Of a stretch of 64,000 nt of DNA, positions 9,763-18,493 are shown one piece after another. Each line of letters begins with the position of its first letter. Position 1 is the first letter of the stretch. Source of the DNA: Pseudozobellia thermophila (GTDB lineage: Bacteria; Bacteroidota; Bacteroidia; Flavobacteriales; Flavobacteriaceae). The stretch lies in contig NZ_FQYU01000003.1 in assembly GCF_900141855.1 (NCBI RefSeq), forward strand, positions 325,939-389,938, written 5' to 3'. Under the pieces are notes generated by a model. The model saw only the letters and a program-made list of their open reading frames with translations, was not told where the DNA came from and did not search any database. The translations under genes and the position numbers were made by a program.

Positions 9763-10001
9763 GGGGCTTCGTACAGTTCACCGCGATGCGGTTTTAGGGC
9801 ATCGCGCAATTTTATCATTTCTCTTTCGGTCACGACCATAAAGGCCGAGCTGAGCATGTCGTTTACGTGTTGGCAGCCGGTAATGTTCAGATCCGTTTTT
9901 TCCAGTTGTATGTATTCCTTTAAATGTTTTTCGTGGTGCTCGGCCGTTTTTGACGCCGCCGGCCCGCGAAAATCCCAGATCAGCTTAATTTTTTTTTCCA
10001 T
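9759..10001 (-). CDS. Small conserved-looking protein, 80 aa
   Basis: The best start is ATG at 10001 (MEKKIKLIWDFRG); longer forms would run into the preceding gene. The product is a soluble 80-residue alpha/beta protein with several His residues (AEHHEKHLKEY) and a Cys in ITGCQHVND. It ends in an ATGA overlap with the serine hydrolase and starts 16 bp after the SRPBCC gene, so all three appear to be one operon. No family was recognised; the fold may be ferredoxin-like, which is a guess from the alternation of strands and helices. Confidence 0.7.
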   Translation of the reverse strand: MEKKIKLIWDFRGPAASKTAEHHEKHLKEYIQLEKTDLNITGCQHVNDMLSSAFMVVTEREMIKLRDALKPHRGELYEAP

Positions 10002-10017
10002 GGTTCCAGTTGTTGGG

Positions 10018-10491
10018 TCAGCGCTTTTGTGTTTTGCCATCATCCGCCACCGAAGTCCCTTTTTCGGCAAAGGCCTTGAAATCCTGCATGTACTGTAGCG
10101 ATTGTTTTTTAAAGGCTGCCGGCATTAAAAGGCCCATGGCCTTCATCATAAATCCGGAAAACTGAAATTCGGTTTCCGAAATCCATTCCGTGCTGTGGCC
10201 ATCGATATCCTCGAAATAATTTTTCTGGATGTTATGCACGTTTTTGGCGTCGTAGCTGGCGTGAAACTCGTGTGGAAAATTGCGTTTGATCACGGTTTCG
10301 ATCAAGACCATTTCGCGCTTGCCCATTTTATAGTGCAGTTCCATCTTGGATCCTTCCAGGCCGGGCTTCCCCGAAAGAAAGGCAAAGGACTTTAGCCCCC
10401 TTTGCCAATGCTTCATGTTCTCGGGGTCGTCCATTTTTTCGATAAACTCTTCCCGCGGAACATTGACCGTTACTTTTGTTGTGTACTTCAT
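10018..10491 (-). CDS. SRPBCC (START-like) domain protein
   Basis: The 157-residue protein has the pattern of the polyketide-cyclase/START superfamily: an opening strand with conserved polar residues (YTTKVTVNVPREEFIEKM), then DDPENMKHWQRGLKSF, a curved antiparallel sheet, and a long C-terminal helix (MPAAFKKQSLQYMQDFKAF). These proteins form a hydrophobic cavity that binds a small ligand or lipid. No signal peptide is present, so it is cytoplasmic. It is the first gene of a three-gene operon with the 80-aa protein and the serine hydrolase. The ligand is unknown. Confidence 0.8.
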   Translation of the reverse strand: MKYTTKVTVNVPREEFIEKMDDPENMKHWQRGLKSFAFLSGKPGLEGSKMELHYKMGKREMVLIETVIKRNFPHEFHASYDAKNVHNIQKNYFEDIDGHSTEWISETEFQFSGFMMKAMGLLMPAAFKKQSLQYMQDFKAFAEKGTSVADDGKTQKR

Positions 10492-10688
10492 ATTTTACTG
10501 TGTTCTCTGGTTTCTTCGTAATACCTGCCCTTGATTTTCCTTCGAAAAATCCCCGGTTAAAAATTTACCCGACAAAAAGGTAGGTAATCGCTTCGTTAAA
10601 GTAACGAATTATCGAAGTGAGCTCCAAAAATCTGTTAAGTAATAGCCTATACCTTTGTGCGCCACTGCGGTTTTGCTATTTTTGCAGG

Positions 10689-11579
10689 ATGAAATTTTTA
10701 AAACTCTCGGGACAATACGGCTTAGGTGGGGCGGCAATGCTCCTGTTGTTCGTATGGCTGTCGGGCTGTGGTGATATCTTTAAAAAAGAAGAGCCGCGGT
10801 TTTTGGCACGTGTCGGGGAAAACTATCTCTACCGCGAAGATGTGGCCCGCCTGTTGGCCAAGGGCATGTCAAAAGAAGACAGCGCCTCTTTCGTTACCAA
10901 TTATATCAACAACTGGGCCTCAAAACAGTTGTTGCTCGAAAAGGCAAAGATCAACCTTCCCGAAGAGAAGCTCAAGGAATATGACGCCTTGGTGTCGGAC
11001 TACAGGGCCGACCTGTACACTAGGGCCTATAAGGAGGCCTTGGTACGCCAGGGGAGCGATACCATCGTAACGGCTTCGCAATTGGAACAGTTCTACGAGG
11101 CTGAAAAAGAGAACTTTAAATTGAGGGAAAAAGTGGTTCAGTTGCGATTTGTCGAGCTTCCGAAACAATTTTTGAACAAAAAGGAAGTTACTGAAAGGTT
11201 GAAGCGCTTTAAGGACGACGATAAGGTTTACCTCGATTCGATAGGCGTTCAGTTCAGAAAGTTGAATTTTAACGATTCCCTTTGGGTGAGTGCCTCGAGG
11301 GTTATCGAAGAGATACCGCCCCTGAGTTTTGAAAATGCCGATAAACACCTAAAAAAATCACAATTTTTTGAATTGGAGGATGCAAACGGGGTATATTTGG
11401 CCAAGATAGTGGATGTTAAGGACGAGAACGAAATAGCTCCACTTTCATATATAGAGCCTCGCATCAAACAAGTGCTTCTGAACCGAAGAAAGCTCGATTT
11501 TCTACGAAAACTGGAAACCGAGGTCCTCGATGAGGCCATCAAAAAGAAAGAATTCGAAATTTATGCTGAAAATGAATAA
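10689..11579 (+). CDS. Lipoprotein of the SurA/PpiC peptidyl-prolyl isomerase group
   Basis: The start at 10689 (MKFLKLSGQYGLGG) is chosen because it places a lipobox, WLSGC, about 27 residues in; the frame is open 72 bp further upstream but without a signal. The mature 270-residue protein has a SurA-N-like helical region (YLYREDVARLLAKGMSKEDS, NWASKQLLLEKAKI) followed by a poorly conserved parvulin-like part. The usual parvulin His residues are not evident, so it may be a chaperone rather than an active isomerase. It acts in the periplasm, attached to a membrane. It overlaps the following surA-like gene by 8-17 bp, and the two probably assist outer-membrane protein folding together. Confidence 0.75.
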   Translation: MKFLKLSGQYGLGGAAMLLLFVWLSGCGDIFKKEEPRFLARVGENYLYREDVARLLAKGMSKEDSASFVTNYINNWASKQLLLEKAKINLPEEKLKEYDALVSDYRADLYTRAYKEALVRQGSDTIVTASQLEQFYEAEKENFKLREKVVQLRFVELPKQFLNKKEVTERLKRFKDDDKVYLDSIGVQFRKLNFNDSLWVSASRVIEEIPPLSFENADKHLKKSQFFELEDANGVYLAKIVDVKDENEIAPLSYIEPRIKQVLLNRRKLDFLRKLETEVLDEAIKKKEFEIYAENE

Positions 11580-13011
11580 AGTACTTAGGTTGTTTTTGTT
11601 CGTTTGTTGTCTGGCGACCGTCCATGCACAAGAGGGCGAAGCTAGGCAGGAAACGCAGACAGGGGACGATGTGGCCGATAACATGGTGGCCGAGGTCCCA
11701 AAGGATACCGTAAGAAACTTCAAAAGAATCAAGTTGGACGGCATAGCCGCCGTGGTCGGTGACTATGTAATACTGGATTCCGATATCGACAAAACCCTTA
11801 TCGACCTTAAGAGCCAAGGGGTCTCTACGGCCGATATTACGCGTTGCGGACTTTTGGGCAAGTTGATGGAAGACCGTCTCTACGCCCATCAGGCGGTGCA
11901 GGACAGTTTGCTCGTTTCCGACGATGAGGTGGCCGCCACCACCGATAGGCAGATCCAAGGATTCGTGCAGCAGATCGGTTCCATGGAAAAATTGTTGAAG
12001 TTCTACAAAAAGGAGGACGAGGCCAGCCTAAGGGAGGATATCAATAAGATCAACAAGCTGCGAATGCTCTCCGAAAAGATGCAGAGCAGTATTATCGAAG
12101 AGATAGAGATTACCCCTGAGGAAGTAAGGCAGTTCTTCAATAAGATTCCGGAAGACGAACGTCCCGTATTCGGGGCGGAAATGGAGATCGCCCAAATTAC
12201 AAAAGAGCCCAAGCCGACCGAGGAGGAAAAACAAAAGGTCATCGATAAATTGAACGCCATAAAGGCCGATGTTGAGGACAACGATGCCAGTTTCAGCGTT
12301 AAGGCGATCTTGTATTCCCAGGATCCGGGCTCGAAATCAAAGGGTGGTTTTTACAGTATTACCAAGGATACCGGTTTTGACAAGACCTTTAAGGATGTCG
12401 CCTTCAGCTTAAGGGAAGGTGAAATATCGGAACCTTTTGAGACCCCATTCGGGTTTCATATCATTTACATCGAGAAGATCAGGGGCCAGGAGTTGGATCT
12501 GCGCCATATTTTGATGCAGCCCGAAATTTCCCAAGAAGCCCTGGATGCCGCAAAGGCGGAATTGGACACGATCCGAAAGCACATCCTCGACGGCAAGTAT
12601 ACCTTTGCCCAAGCGGCTCTTAATTTTTCCGATGAAAAGGAAACGAAGTTCGACGGGGGACTGTTGAGAAACCCGACCACATTCGACTCGCGCTTTGAGT
12701 TGACGAAAATGGACCCGACCCTATACAATCAGGTCCGAAACCTGAAGGACGGTGAAATCTCCCATCCCATTTTGGAACAGGACCCAAGGGGAGGTGGCCC
12801 CAAATACAAAATTCTGATGGTTACCAACAGGTACGACGAGCACGTGGCCGACTTCGCCAAAGACTACTTGAAAATACAGCAATTGGCCAAGACCGACAAA
12901 CAGTACAAGGCCATTAAAAAGTGGATGGACGAACATATCGAAGAGACGTACATCAGCGTTAACGAGGCCAACCACGATTGCGATTTTGCGAACAACTGGA
13001 TCAAAAAGTAG
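11563..13011 (+). CDS. surA: Periplasmic peptidyl-prolyl isomerase SurA-like, two parvulin domains
   Basis: The protein of about 480 residues has a signal peptide (NKVLRLFLFVCCLATVHA), a SurA N-terminal chaperone domain (DGIAAVVGDYVILDSDID), and two parvulin domains. The first runs through GGFYSI and the second begins at LRHILMQP and carries FSDEKETKFDGGLL. This is the full SurA layout for outer-membrane protein biogenesis. Two in-frame ATGs (11563 and 11572) are possible; the latter makes an 8-bp overlap with the upstream stop. It lies between a lipoprotein homologue and a MoxR ATPase only 4 bp downstream, consistent with one operon. Confidence 0.88.
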   Translation: MLKMNKVLRLFLFVCCLATVHAQEGEARQETQTGDDVADNMVAEVPKDTVRNFKRIKLDGIAAVVGDYVILDSDIDKTLIDLKSQGVSTADITRCGLLGKLMEDRLYAHQAVQDSLLVSDDEVAATTDRQIQGFVQQIGSMEKLLKFYKKEDEASLREDINKINKLRMLSEKMQSSIIEEIEITPEEVRQFFNKIPEDERPVFGAEMEIAQITKEPKPTEEEKQKVIDKLNAIKADVEDNDASFSVKAILYSQDPGSKSKGGFYSITKDTGFDKTFKDVAFSLREGEISEPFETPFGFHIIYIEKIRGQELDLRHILMQPEISQEALDAAKAELDTIRKHILDGKYTFAQAALNFSDEKETKFDGGLLRNPTTFDSRFELTKMDPTLYNQVRNLKDGEISHPILEQDPRGGGPKYKILMVTNRYDEHVADFAKDYLKIQQLAKTDKQYKAIKKWMDEHIEETYISVNEANHDCDFANNWIKK

Positions 13012-13015
13012 ATGC

Positions 13016-13969
13016 ATGTCAGATGTAGCGGCCATTGATAACCTCGTAGAAAAGCACAAAGCACTAAAGCAAGAAATAGCGAAGACCATTGTAGGCCAGA
13101 ACGAGGTCATCGACCAAATTTTGTTGAGCATATACGCAGGGGGGCACTCGTTGCTGATCGGGGTGCCGGGCCTGGCTAAAACCCTGATGGTAAATACCAT
13201 TGCCCAGACCTTAGGACTCGATTTTAAGCGAATTCAATTTACCCCCGACCTGATGCCCAGCGATATCTTGGGCAGTGAGGTATTGGACCAAAACCGCAAC
13301 TTTAAGTTTATCAAGGGGCCGATATTTGCCAATATCATCCTGGCCGATGAAATTAACCGTACACCTCCCAAGACCCAAGCGGCCCTGCTGGAGGCCATGC
13401 AGGAGCGGGCGGTGACCATAGCGGGGAAACAGCACAAATTGGGATTGCCCTATTTTGTCCTGGCCACCCAAAACCCGATTGAACAAGAAGGTACCTACCC
13501 GCTTCCCGAAGCCCAATTGGATCGGTTTATGTTCGCCATTGAGCTGAAATACCCTTCCGTGGCCGAAGAAATACAAGTGGTGAAGGCGACCACGACCGAT
13601 GAACACGTTTCGGTCGAACCCCAGTTCAACGCAGGGGAAATCGTTGCGGTCCAACAATTGGTCCGAAGGATACCGGTACCCGACAACGTGATCGCCTATG
13701 CGGTCAATTTGGTCAATTCGACAAGGCCCAACCTGGGGACGGCCAGCGACTACGTAAAGCAGTACATCGACTGGGGAGCCGGACCGAGGGCCTCACAGAA
13801 CCTGATCTTGGGAGCCAAGGCCCATGCCGCCATCAATGGCAAATACTCGCCCGATAGCGAAGACGTGCAGGCCGTGGCAACGGGTATTTTAAGACACAGG
13901 ATCATTAAAAACTACAAGGCCGAGGCCGAGGGCATATCCGAGGAGGAAATTATTTCAAAACTACTTTGA
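13016..13969 (+). CDS. MoxR-family AAA+ ATPase
   Basis: The 317-residue protein from ATG 13016 has Walker A GVPGLAKT (residues 49-56), Walker B ILADEINR, sensor-type ATQNP and the family motif LPEAQLDRFMF. The C-terminal lid runs through SEDVQAVATGILRHRI. MoxR ATPases act as chaperones that insert cofactors or remodel complexes, usually with a von Willebrand A-domain partner and a DUF58 protein. Neither partner is adjacent here; the neighbours are surA and aconitase. Translation starts 4 bp after the surA stop. Confidence 0.9.
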   Translation: MSDVAAIDNLVEKHKALKQEIAKTIVGQNEVIDQILLSIYAGGHSLLIGVPGLAKTLMVNTIAQTLGLDFKRIQFTPDLMPSDILGSEVLDQNRNFKFIKGPIFANIILADEINRTPPKTQAALLEAMQERAVTIAGKQHKLGLPYFVLATQNPIEQEGTYPLPEAQLDRFMFAIELKYPSVAEEIQVVKATTTDEHVSVEPQFNAGEIVAVQQLVRRIPVPDNVIAYAVNLVNSTRPNLGTASDYVKQYIDWGAGPRASQNLILGAKAHAAINGKYSPDSEDVQAVATGILRHRIIKNYKAEAEGISEEEIISKLL

Positions 13970-14281
13970 CCCCTAGGGGCTGCGGCCCAGGGTACTTTGG
14001 CCGATCTATCCGCGGGTTTCCTGCATCTTTTTTGTGTTAGGGCCATTTGGCGGGCCTAGGCCATAGGCCGTGCGACAATACACCTTTCTGGGCTTTCAAA
14101 AATCGTTGCGGCAATATGTAATCTTGTCGATGACAAGCTGGGTTGGGAGTAAAAATCCTCACAGAAAAGACAATAAATTTGAATTTCGCTAAAATCATCG
14201 TAATCGTGCCCCAAAAATTTTATTTGCCCCTTGTATTTTATTAATTTTACGGGATTACAATAACTTAAAACATAATAAATA
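13970..14281. other. 312-bp intergenic region upstream of aconitase
   Basis: No convincing gene was found. The right half is AT-rich and should hold the aconitase promoter; a TTTG at 14223 and a TAATTTTA at 14242 are a weak match to the Bacteroidota -33/-7 pattern. A 6-bp perfect inverted repeat (CTTGTC, GAT, GACAAG) is at 14123-14137 and could be a small operator or hairpin. Confidence 0.4.
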
Positions 14282-16549
14282 ATGGCATTCGATATCGATA
14301 TGATTAAAGGGGTGTACGCCAATATGGCCGAGCGTGTTGACAAGGCCCGTGAGATAGTTGGCAAACCACTTACCCTTTCGGAGAAAATATTATACTCCCA
14401 CTTATGGGACGGTAACCCGACCACGGCATTTAAGAGAGGAAAAGACTATGTTGACTTTGCTCCGGATCGTATCGCTTGTCAAGATGCCACGGCGCAAATG
14501 GCCCTTTTGCAGTTTATGCAGGCCGGAAAAAAGAAGGTTGCGGTACCTACAACCGTGCACTGCGATCACTTGATCCAGGCCAAAAGCGGGGCTGTCAAGG
14601 ATTTGAAGGCCGCTAATAGCACCAGTGCCGAGGTTTTTGACTTCTTGGAGTCCGTTTCCAATAAATATGGTATCGGCTTCTGGAAACCGGGTGCGGGTAT
14701 CATTCACCAAGTGGTCTTGGAAAATTATGCCTTCCCTGGCGGGATGATGATCGGAACGGATTCGCACACGGTAAACGCCGGGGGTCTTGGAATGGTCGCT
14801 ATCGGTGTTGGTGGGGCCGACGCCGTTGATGTGATGGCCGGTATGGCCTGGGAACTGAAATTCCCCAAACTGATCGGTGTTAAGTTGACCGGAAATATTT
14901 CGGGGTGGACATCGGCCAAGGACGTCATCTTGAAAGTTGCGGGGATTCTTACCGTTAAAGGAGGTACCGGTGCAATTATAGAGTACTTCGGCGAAGGGGC
15001 CAAAAACCTTTCTTGTACAGGAAAAGGAACCATTTGCAATATGGGTGCCGAAGTAGGGGCAACGACCTCTACCTTTGGGTACGACGATTCGATGGAGCGC
15101 TATTTGAGGGCTACCGATAGAAACGAGGTTGCCGATGAGGCCAACAAAATAAGGGAGTACCTCACCGCAGACGACGAGGTATACGCCAATCCCGAACAGT
15201 ATTTCGACCAGGTGATCGAAATTAATCTGGATGAATTGAAACCCCACTTGAACGGTCCGTTCACTCCCGATTTGGCGACCCCTGTCGGTGAACTGGGTGT
15301 CAAGGCCAGGGAAAACGGTTGGCCGATCAATGTCGATTGGGGCTTGATAGGTTCTTGTACCAACTCTTCCTATGAAGATCTGACCCGCGCCGCCTCCATC
15401 GCCAAGCAGGCCATTACCAAAAAAATTAAACCGAAGTCCGATTTCGGGATCAACCCGGGCTCGGAGCAGATCCGATATACGGCCGAAAGGGACGGATTGC
15501 TACAGATCTTTGAAGATTTGGGCGCGACGGTATTTACCAATGCCTGTGGGCCATGTATCGGCCAATGGGACCGTAGCGATTTGAAAGGCGACGAGAAAAA
15601 TACGATCGTACACTCCTTTAACCGCAACTTCTCCAAGCGGGCCGATGGTAACCCCAATACGCATGCCTTTGTCGGTTCTCCCGAAATGGTAGCTGCCATC
15701 GCTATCTCGGGTAAATTGGATTTCGACCCGATGAACGATACCCTGATCAACGAAGACGGGGAAGAGGTGAAATTGGACGAGCCCATGGGTATCGAATTGC
15801 CTATCAAAGGTTTTGAGGTCGAGGATGCGGGATATCTGGAGCCGATAGAGGACGGTTCTGGAGTTGAGGTAAAAGTTTCTCCCGAATCGGAACGGTTGCA
15901 GCTGTTGACGCCGTTCGAGCCCATACAGCCGGAGGAGATGCAAGGGGTCAAACTCCTTATCAAGGCATTCGGAAAATGTACTACGGACCATATCTCCATG
16001 GCCGGCCCATGGTTGCGTTTCCGCGGACACTTGGACAATATCGCCAACAATACCCTGATCGGTGCGGTAAATGCCTTTAACAAGAAAACGAACTTTATCA
16101 AAAACCAGCTTACCGGTGAGTATGGTGGGGTACCCGACGTACAAAGGGAGTACAAGGCCAAAGGTATAAAGACCATCGTTGTGGGCGACCACAATTACGG
16201 TGAAGGTTCCTCTAGGGAGCATGCGGCCATGCAGCCCAGACATTTGGGCGTTGCCGCGGTTTTGGTCAAATCCTTTGCGCGTATCCATGAAACCAACCTT
16301 AAGAAGCAAGGTATGTTGGCATTGACCTTTGCCAACGAAAGCGATTACGACCTGATCCAGGAGGACGATACCTTCAACTTTGTCGATATCGCCAATTTTG
16401 CGCCCGATGTGCCATTGACCATTGAAGTGGTACATGCCGACGGTAGTAAGGATACCATCAAGGCAAACCATACCTACAACGATGCCCAGATCGGCTGGTT
16501 CAAGGAAGGTTCTGCCCTAAATGTTATCAAAAGGGAAAACGCGGCATAA
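14282..16549 (+). CDS. Aconitate hydratase, mitochondrial-type
   Basis: The 755-residue enzyme interconverts citrate and isocitrate in the TCA cycle. The three [4Fe-4S] ligands are visible as C359 in [10 protein letters not shown] and C422 and C425 in [10 protein letters not shown]. Other signatures are [14 protein letters not shown], the swivel-domain [13 protein letters not shown], and GPWLRFRGH. Length and sequence style match mitochondrial-type aconitase rather than E. coli AcnA (about 890) or AcnB (about 865). A strong terminator follows 24 bp after the stop. Confidence 0.97.
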   Translation: MAFDIDMIKGVYANMAERVDKAREIVGKPLTLSEKILYSHLWDGNPTTAFKRGKDYVDFAPDRIACQDATAQMALLQFMQAGKKKVAVPTTVHCDHLIQAKSGAVKDLKAANSTSAEVFDFLESVSNKYGIGFWKPGAGIIHQVVLENYAFPGGMMIGTDSHTVNAGGLGMVAIGVGGADAVDVMAGMAWELKFPKLIGVKLTGNISGWTSAKDVILKVAGILTVKGGTGAIIEYFGEGAKNLSCTGKGTICNMGAEVGATTSTFGYDDSMERYLRATDRNEVADEANKIREYLTADDEVYANPEQYFDQVIEINLDELKPHLNGPFTPDLATPVGELGVKARENGWPINVDWGLIGSCTNSSYEDLTRAASIAKQAITKKIKPKSDFGINPGSEQIRYTAERDGLLQIFEDLGATVFTNACGPCIGQWDRSDLKGDEKNTIVHSFNRNFSKRADGNPNTHAFVGSPEMVAAIAISGKLDFDPMNDTLINEDGEEVKLDEPMGIELPIKGFEVEDAGYLEPIEDGSGVEVKVSPESERLQLLTPFEPIQPEEMQGVKLLIKAFGKCTTDHISMAGPWLRFRGHLDNIANNTLIGAVNAFNKKTNFIKNQLTGEYGGVPDVQREYKAKGIKTIVVGDHNYGEGSSREHAAMQPRHLGVAAVLVKSFARIHETNLKKQGMLALTFANESDYDLIQEDDTFNFVDIANFAPDVPLTIEVVHADGSKDTIKANHTYNDAQIGWFKEGSALNVIKRENAA

Positions 16550-16572
16550 GAATGCCGATCGAATTATACCAT

Positions 16573-16603
16573 AAAAACTCTCGCTACTCGGCGAGAGTTT
16601 TTT
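16573..16603. terminator. Intrinsic terminator after aconitase
   Basis: A perfect 12-bp stem (AAAAACTCTCGC with GCGAGAGTTTTT), a 6-nt loop and a T-rich tail lie just downstream of the aconitase stop. The A-tract on the left arm means it could work in both directions. Confidence 0.9.
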
Positions 16604-16629
16604 AGTTTTGTCCATACCCATTGATCTAT

Positions 16630-17184
16630 ATGAAAAGGAAAACTGTCTATACCCTTGTTCTCATTGCCTTTGTCCTTTCTTTTTTTGTGACCCCCGTAGG
16701 ATACTGGTCGAAAGTTGCGTTGACCCGCATGTTCGCCCCGGCACCCGAAGTGGTCGACAGTGCGGACCGACAGCAAATCACCGATTACGATTGGCGGTTA
16801 AAGGATGCCAATTGGAACTATTTCAATTTTGATAGGTCGCGGGGCAAAGTGGTTTTGGTCCACTTTTGGGCTTCCTGGCACCTGCCCAGTTCGGCGGAGT
16901 TAAAGGATATCCAGGAGCTCTACGACGAATATGGACAAGAGGTGGATTTTTATATCGTTACCAACGAGGAAAGGGCGCCGGTAGAGGAGTTCTTGGAAAA
17001 AAACAAGTACTCTATGCCCATTACCTACAGAATCGTCGGAGCGCCTTCGCCCCTTGAGATCCCCGACCCATCGGGCACGTATATCATAGATAAATCGGGT
17101 CATGTTGTGGTGAAATCCCTAAAGACCAAAGACTGGTACAACGATAAGGTGACCGCCTTGTTCGATAGCTTGCTTCGGGAATAA
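16630..17184 (+). CDS. Membrane-anchored thioredoxin-fold protein without cysteines
   Basis: The 184-residue protein starts at ATG 16630 with one hydrophobic helix (YTLVLIAFVLSFFVTPV) that anchors it in the membrane or serves as a signal. A TlpA/ResA-like thioredoxin domain follows. The segment VVLVHFWASWHLPSSAEL aligns with the family pattern FWATWCGPC, but both active-site cysteines are replaced (His and Ser in HLPS) and the whole protein has no Cys. A cis-Pro-like region and GTYIIDKSGHVV complete the fold. It cannot be a dithiol oxidoreductase and may be a binding or scaffold protein. It begins 27 bp after a strong terminator, and a TAGTTTTG at 16603-16610 could act as its own -7 box. Confidence 0.78.
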   Translation: MKRKTVYTLVLIAFVLSFFVTPVGYWSKVALTRMFAPAPEVVDSADRQQITDYDWRLKDANWNYFNFDRSRGKVVLVHFWASWHLPSSAELKDIQELYDEYGQEVDFYIVTNEERAPVEEFLEKNKYSMPITYRIVGAPSPLEIPDPSGTYIIDKSGHVVVKSLKTKDWYNDKVTALFDSLLRE

Positions 17185-17190
17185 AAGACC

Positions 17191-17643
17191 TTAGCTTCTT
17201 TTAAAATACTTGAAGGGTACCAAGAGCATTCCGAAACATTCCCCATCTTTTTTGCCCAGATGCTTATGGTGCATTTTGTGTGCCCGTCGTACGCCCCGGG
17301 CGTACCAGTTATTGGCGTTCCTCAATAGTTTGAAACGTTGGTGTATAAAGATGTCGTGGACCAAAAAGTAAGCGATACCATAGGCTAGGATGCCAAATCC
17401 AAGGGGCCAACCGTACCAAAAGGACGTCTCGGCACCGAGGTAGAACAGCGACATGCTTACCACTGCATAAAAAACGAAAAAGGCATCGTTGCGCTCGAAC
17501 CAAGAGTCGTGGTCCTTATGGTGGTGGTCTTTGTGCAAGCTCCATAAAAAACCGTGCATAATGTATTTATGGGTAAACCAGGCCATAAACTCCATGAAGC
17601 AAAAAGTAGCCAAAAAAAGCAATATCCACAGGGCCGTTTCCAT
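17191..17643 (-). CDS. crtZ: Beta-carotene hydroxylase CrtZ
   Basis: The 150-residue membrane protein has the His clusters of the fatty-acid-hydroxylase superfamily di-iron site: HKYIMH, HKDHHH, HDIFIHQRF and HKMHHKHLG, between hydrophobic helices. Size and motif spacing match bacterial CrtZ, which adds 3-hydroxyl groups to beta-carotene to give zeaxanthin. It is the last gene of the crt operon, 1 bp after crtB. A lycopene cyclase, needed to make its substrate, is not in the window. Confidence 0.92.
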   Translation of the reverse strand: METALWILLFLATFCFMEFMAWFTHKYIMHGFLWSLHKDHHHKDHDSWFERNDAFFVFYAVVSMSLFYLGAETSFWYGWPLGFGILAYGIAYFLVHDIFIHQRFKLLRNANNWYARGVRRAHKMHHKHLGKKDGECFGMLLVPFKYFKRS

Positions 17644-17644
17644 A

Positions 17645-18484
17645 CTACACCAAATTCAATTTATAGTTGAGGTACGATTCGGCGAGCAAGCCGAATTTTT
17701 CGTAGTCGGGTACGCGAATGCGTACCTTTCTTATTTCGAGCGAGGGCGTGTTCTGTAATTTTTTCAACAGCCTATAGTAATACCGATATGCCGTATAGAC
17801 GCCGAATTTGGCCTCGGGCGGCAATCTGACGATACCCGAGTAACCCAATGAAAAATCGGCCTTGATCTCGTTTACGATGTTGGTCTTGGTGCTTTCGTCG
17901 AGTTCGGTAAAGTCCGTATTCGGAAAATAGCTTCGGTCGAGTTCCTCGAGATCCATTCGTAGGTCCCTTAAAAAGTTGACTTTTTGAAATGCCGACCCCA
18001 AGGCCATGGCGGACACCTTCAGGTCGTTGTACTTTCTTTCGTCGCCCTTTACGAATACTTTTAGGCACATAAGGCCTACGACATCGGCCGAACCGTAAAT
18101 GTATTCCTTGAACTCTTCGTGCGTGAGGTAATTGGTCTTGTGCAGGTCCATTCGCATACTCTTCATAAACGAGGCCACCAAGTCGTACGGAATACCGTAT
18201 TTGTGATAGGTGTGCTGAAAGGCATTAAGGATCGGGTTCAGGCTTATTCTTTCGTCCAAGGCCCGTTTTAGATCGATTTCGAAGCGGTCGAGTAGGACTT
18301 CCTTGTCATAGTCGTGGAAGGAATCCACAATTTCATCGGCAAAACGCACAAAGCCGTAAATATTGTAAATATCCGAGCGAATGGCCGGGGAAAGCATTTT
18401 GGTGGCCAAGGAAAAGGATGTGCTGTACGTTTGTGTGACCGCCTTACTGCACTGATGGGAAACGATGTCGAATAGGGCCTTCAT
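17645..18484 (-). CDS. crtB: Phytoene synthase CrtB
   Basis: The 279-residue enzyme condenses two geranylgeranyl diphosphates to phytoene. Both Asp-rich Mg2+-binding regions are present: FVRFADEIVDSFHD and LRDLRMDLEELDRSYFP, the latter with the upstream GSAFQKVNFLRD family motif. It lies 9 bp downstream of crtI and just upstream of crtZ on the same strand. Confidence 0.94.
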   Translation of the reverse strand: MKALFDIVSHQCSKAVTQTYSTSFSLATKMLSPAIRSDIYNIYGFVRFADEIVDSFHDYDKEVLLDRFEIDLKRALDERISLNPILNAFQHTYHKYGIPYDLVASFMKSMRMDLHKTNYLTHEEFKEYIYGSADVVGLMCLKVFVKGDERKYNDLKVSAMALGSAFQKVNFLRDLRMDLEELDRSYFPNTDFTELDESTKTNIVNEIKADFSLGYSGIVRLPPEAKFGVYTAYRYYYRLLKKLQNTPSLEIRKVRIRVPDYEKFGLLAESYLNYKLNLV

Positions 18485-18493
18485 AGTTTTGTA

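Noticed and set aside
14056-14424. 122-codon minus-strand frame upstream of aconitase
   Set aside because: It would overlap the aconitase start and promoter region, and has no protein-like pattern.
15370-16471. Long minus-strand frames (274 and 323 codons) inside aconitase
   Set aside because: Antisense shadows of a well-conserved enzyme; no domain motif in either.
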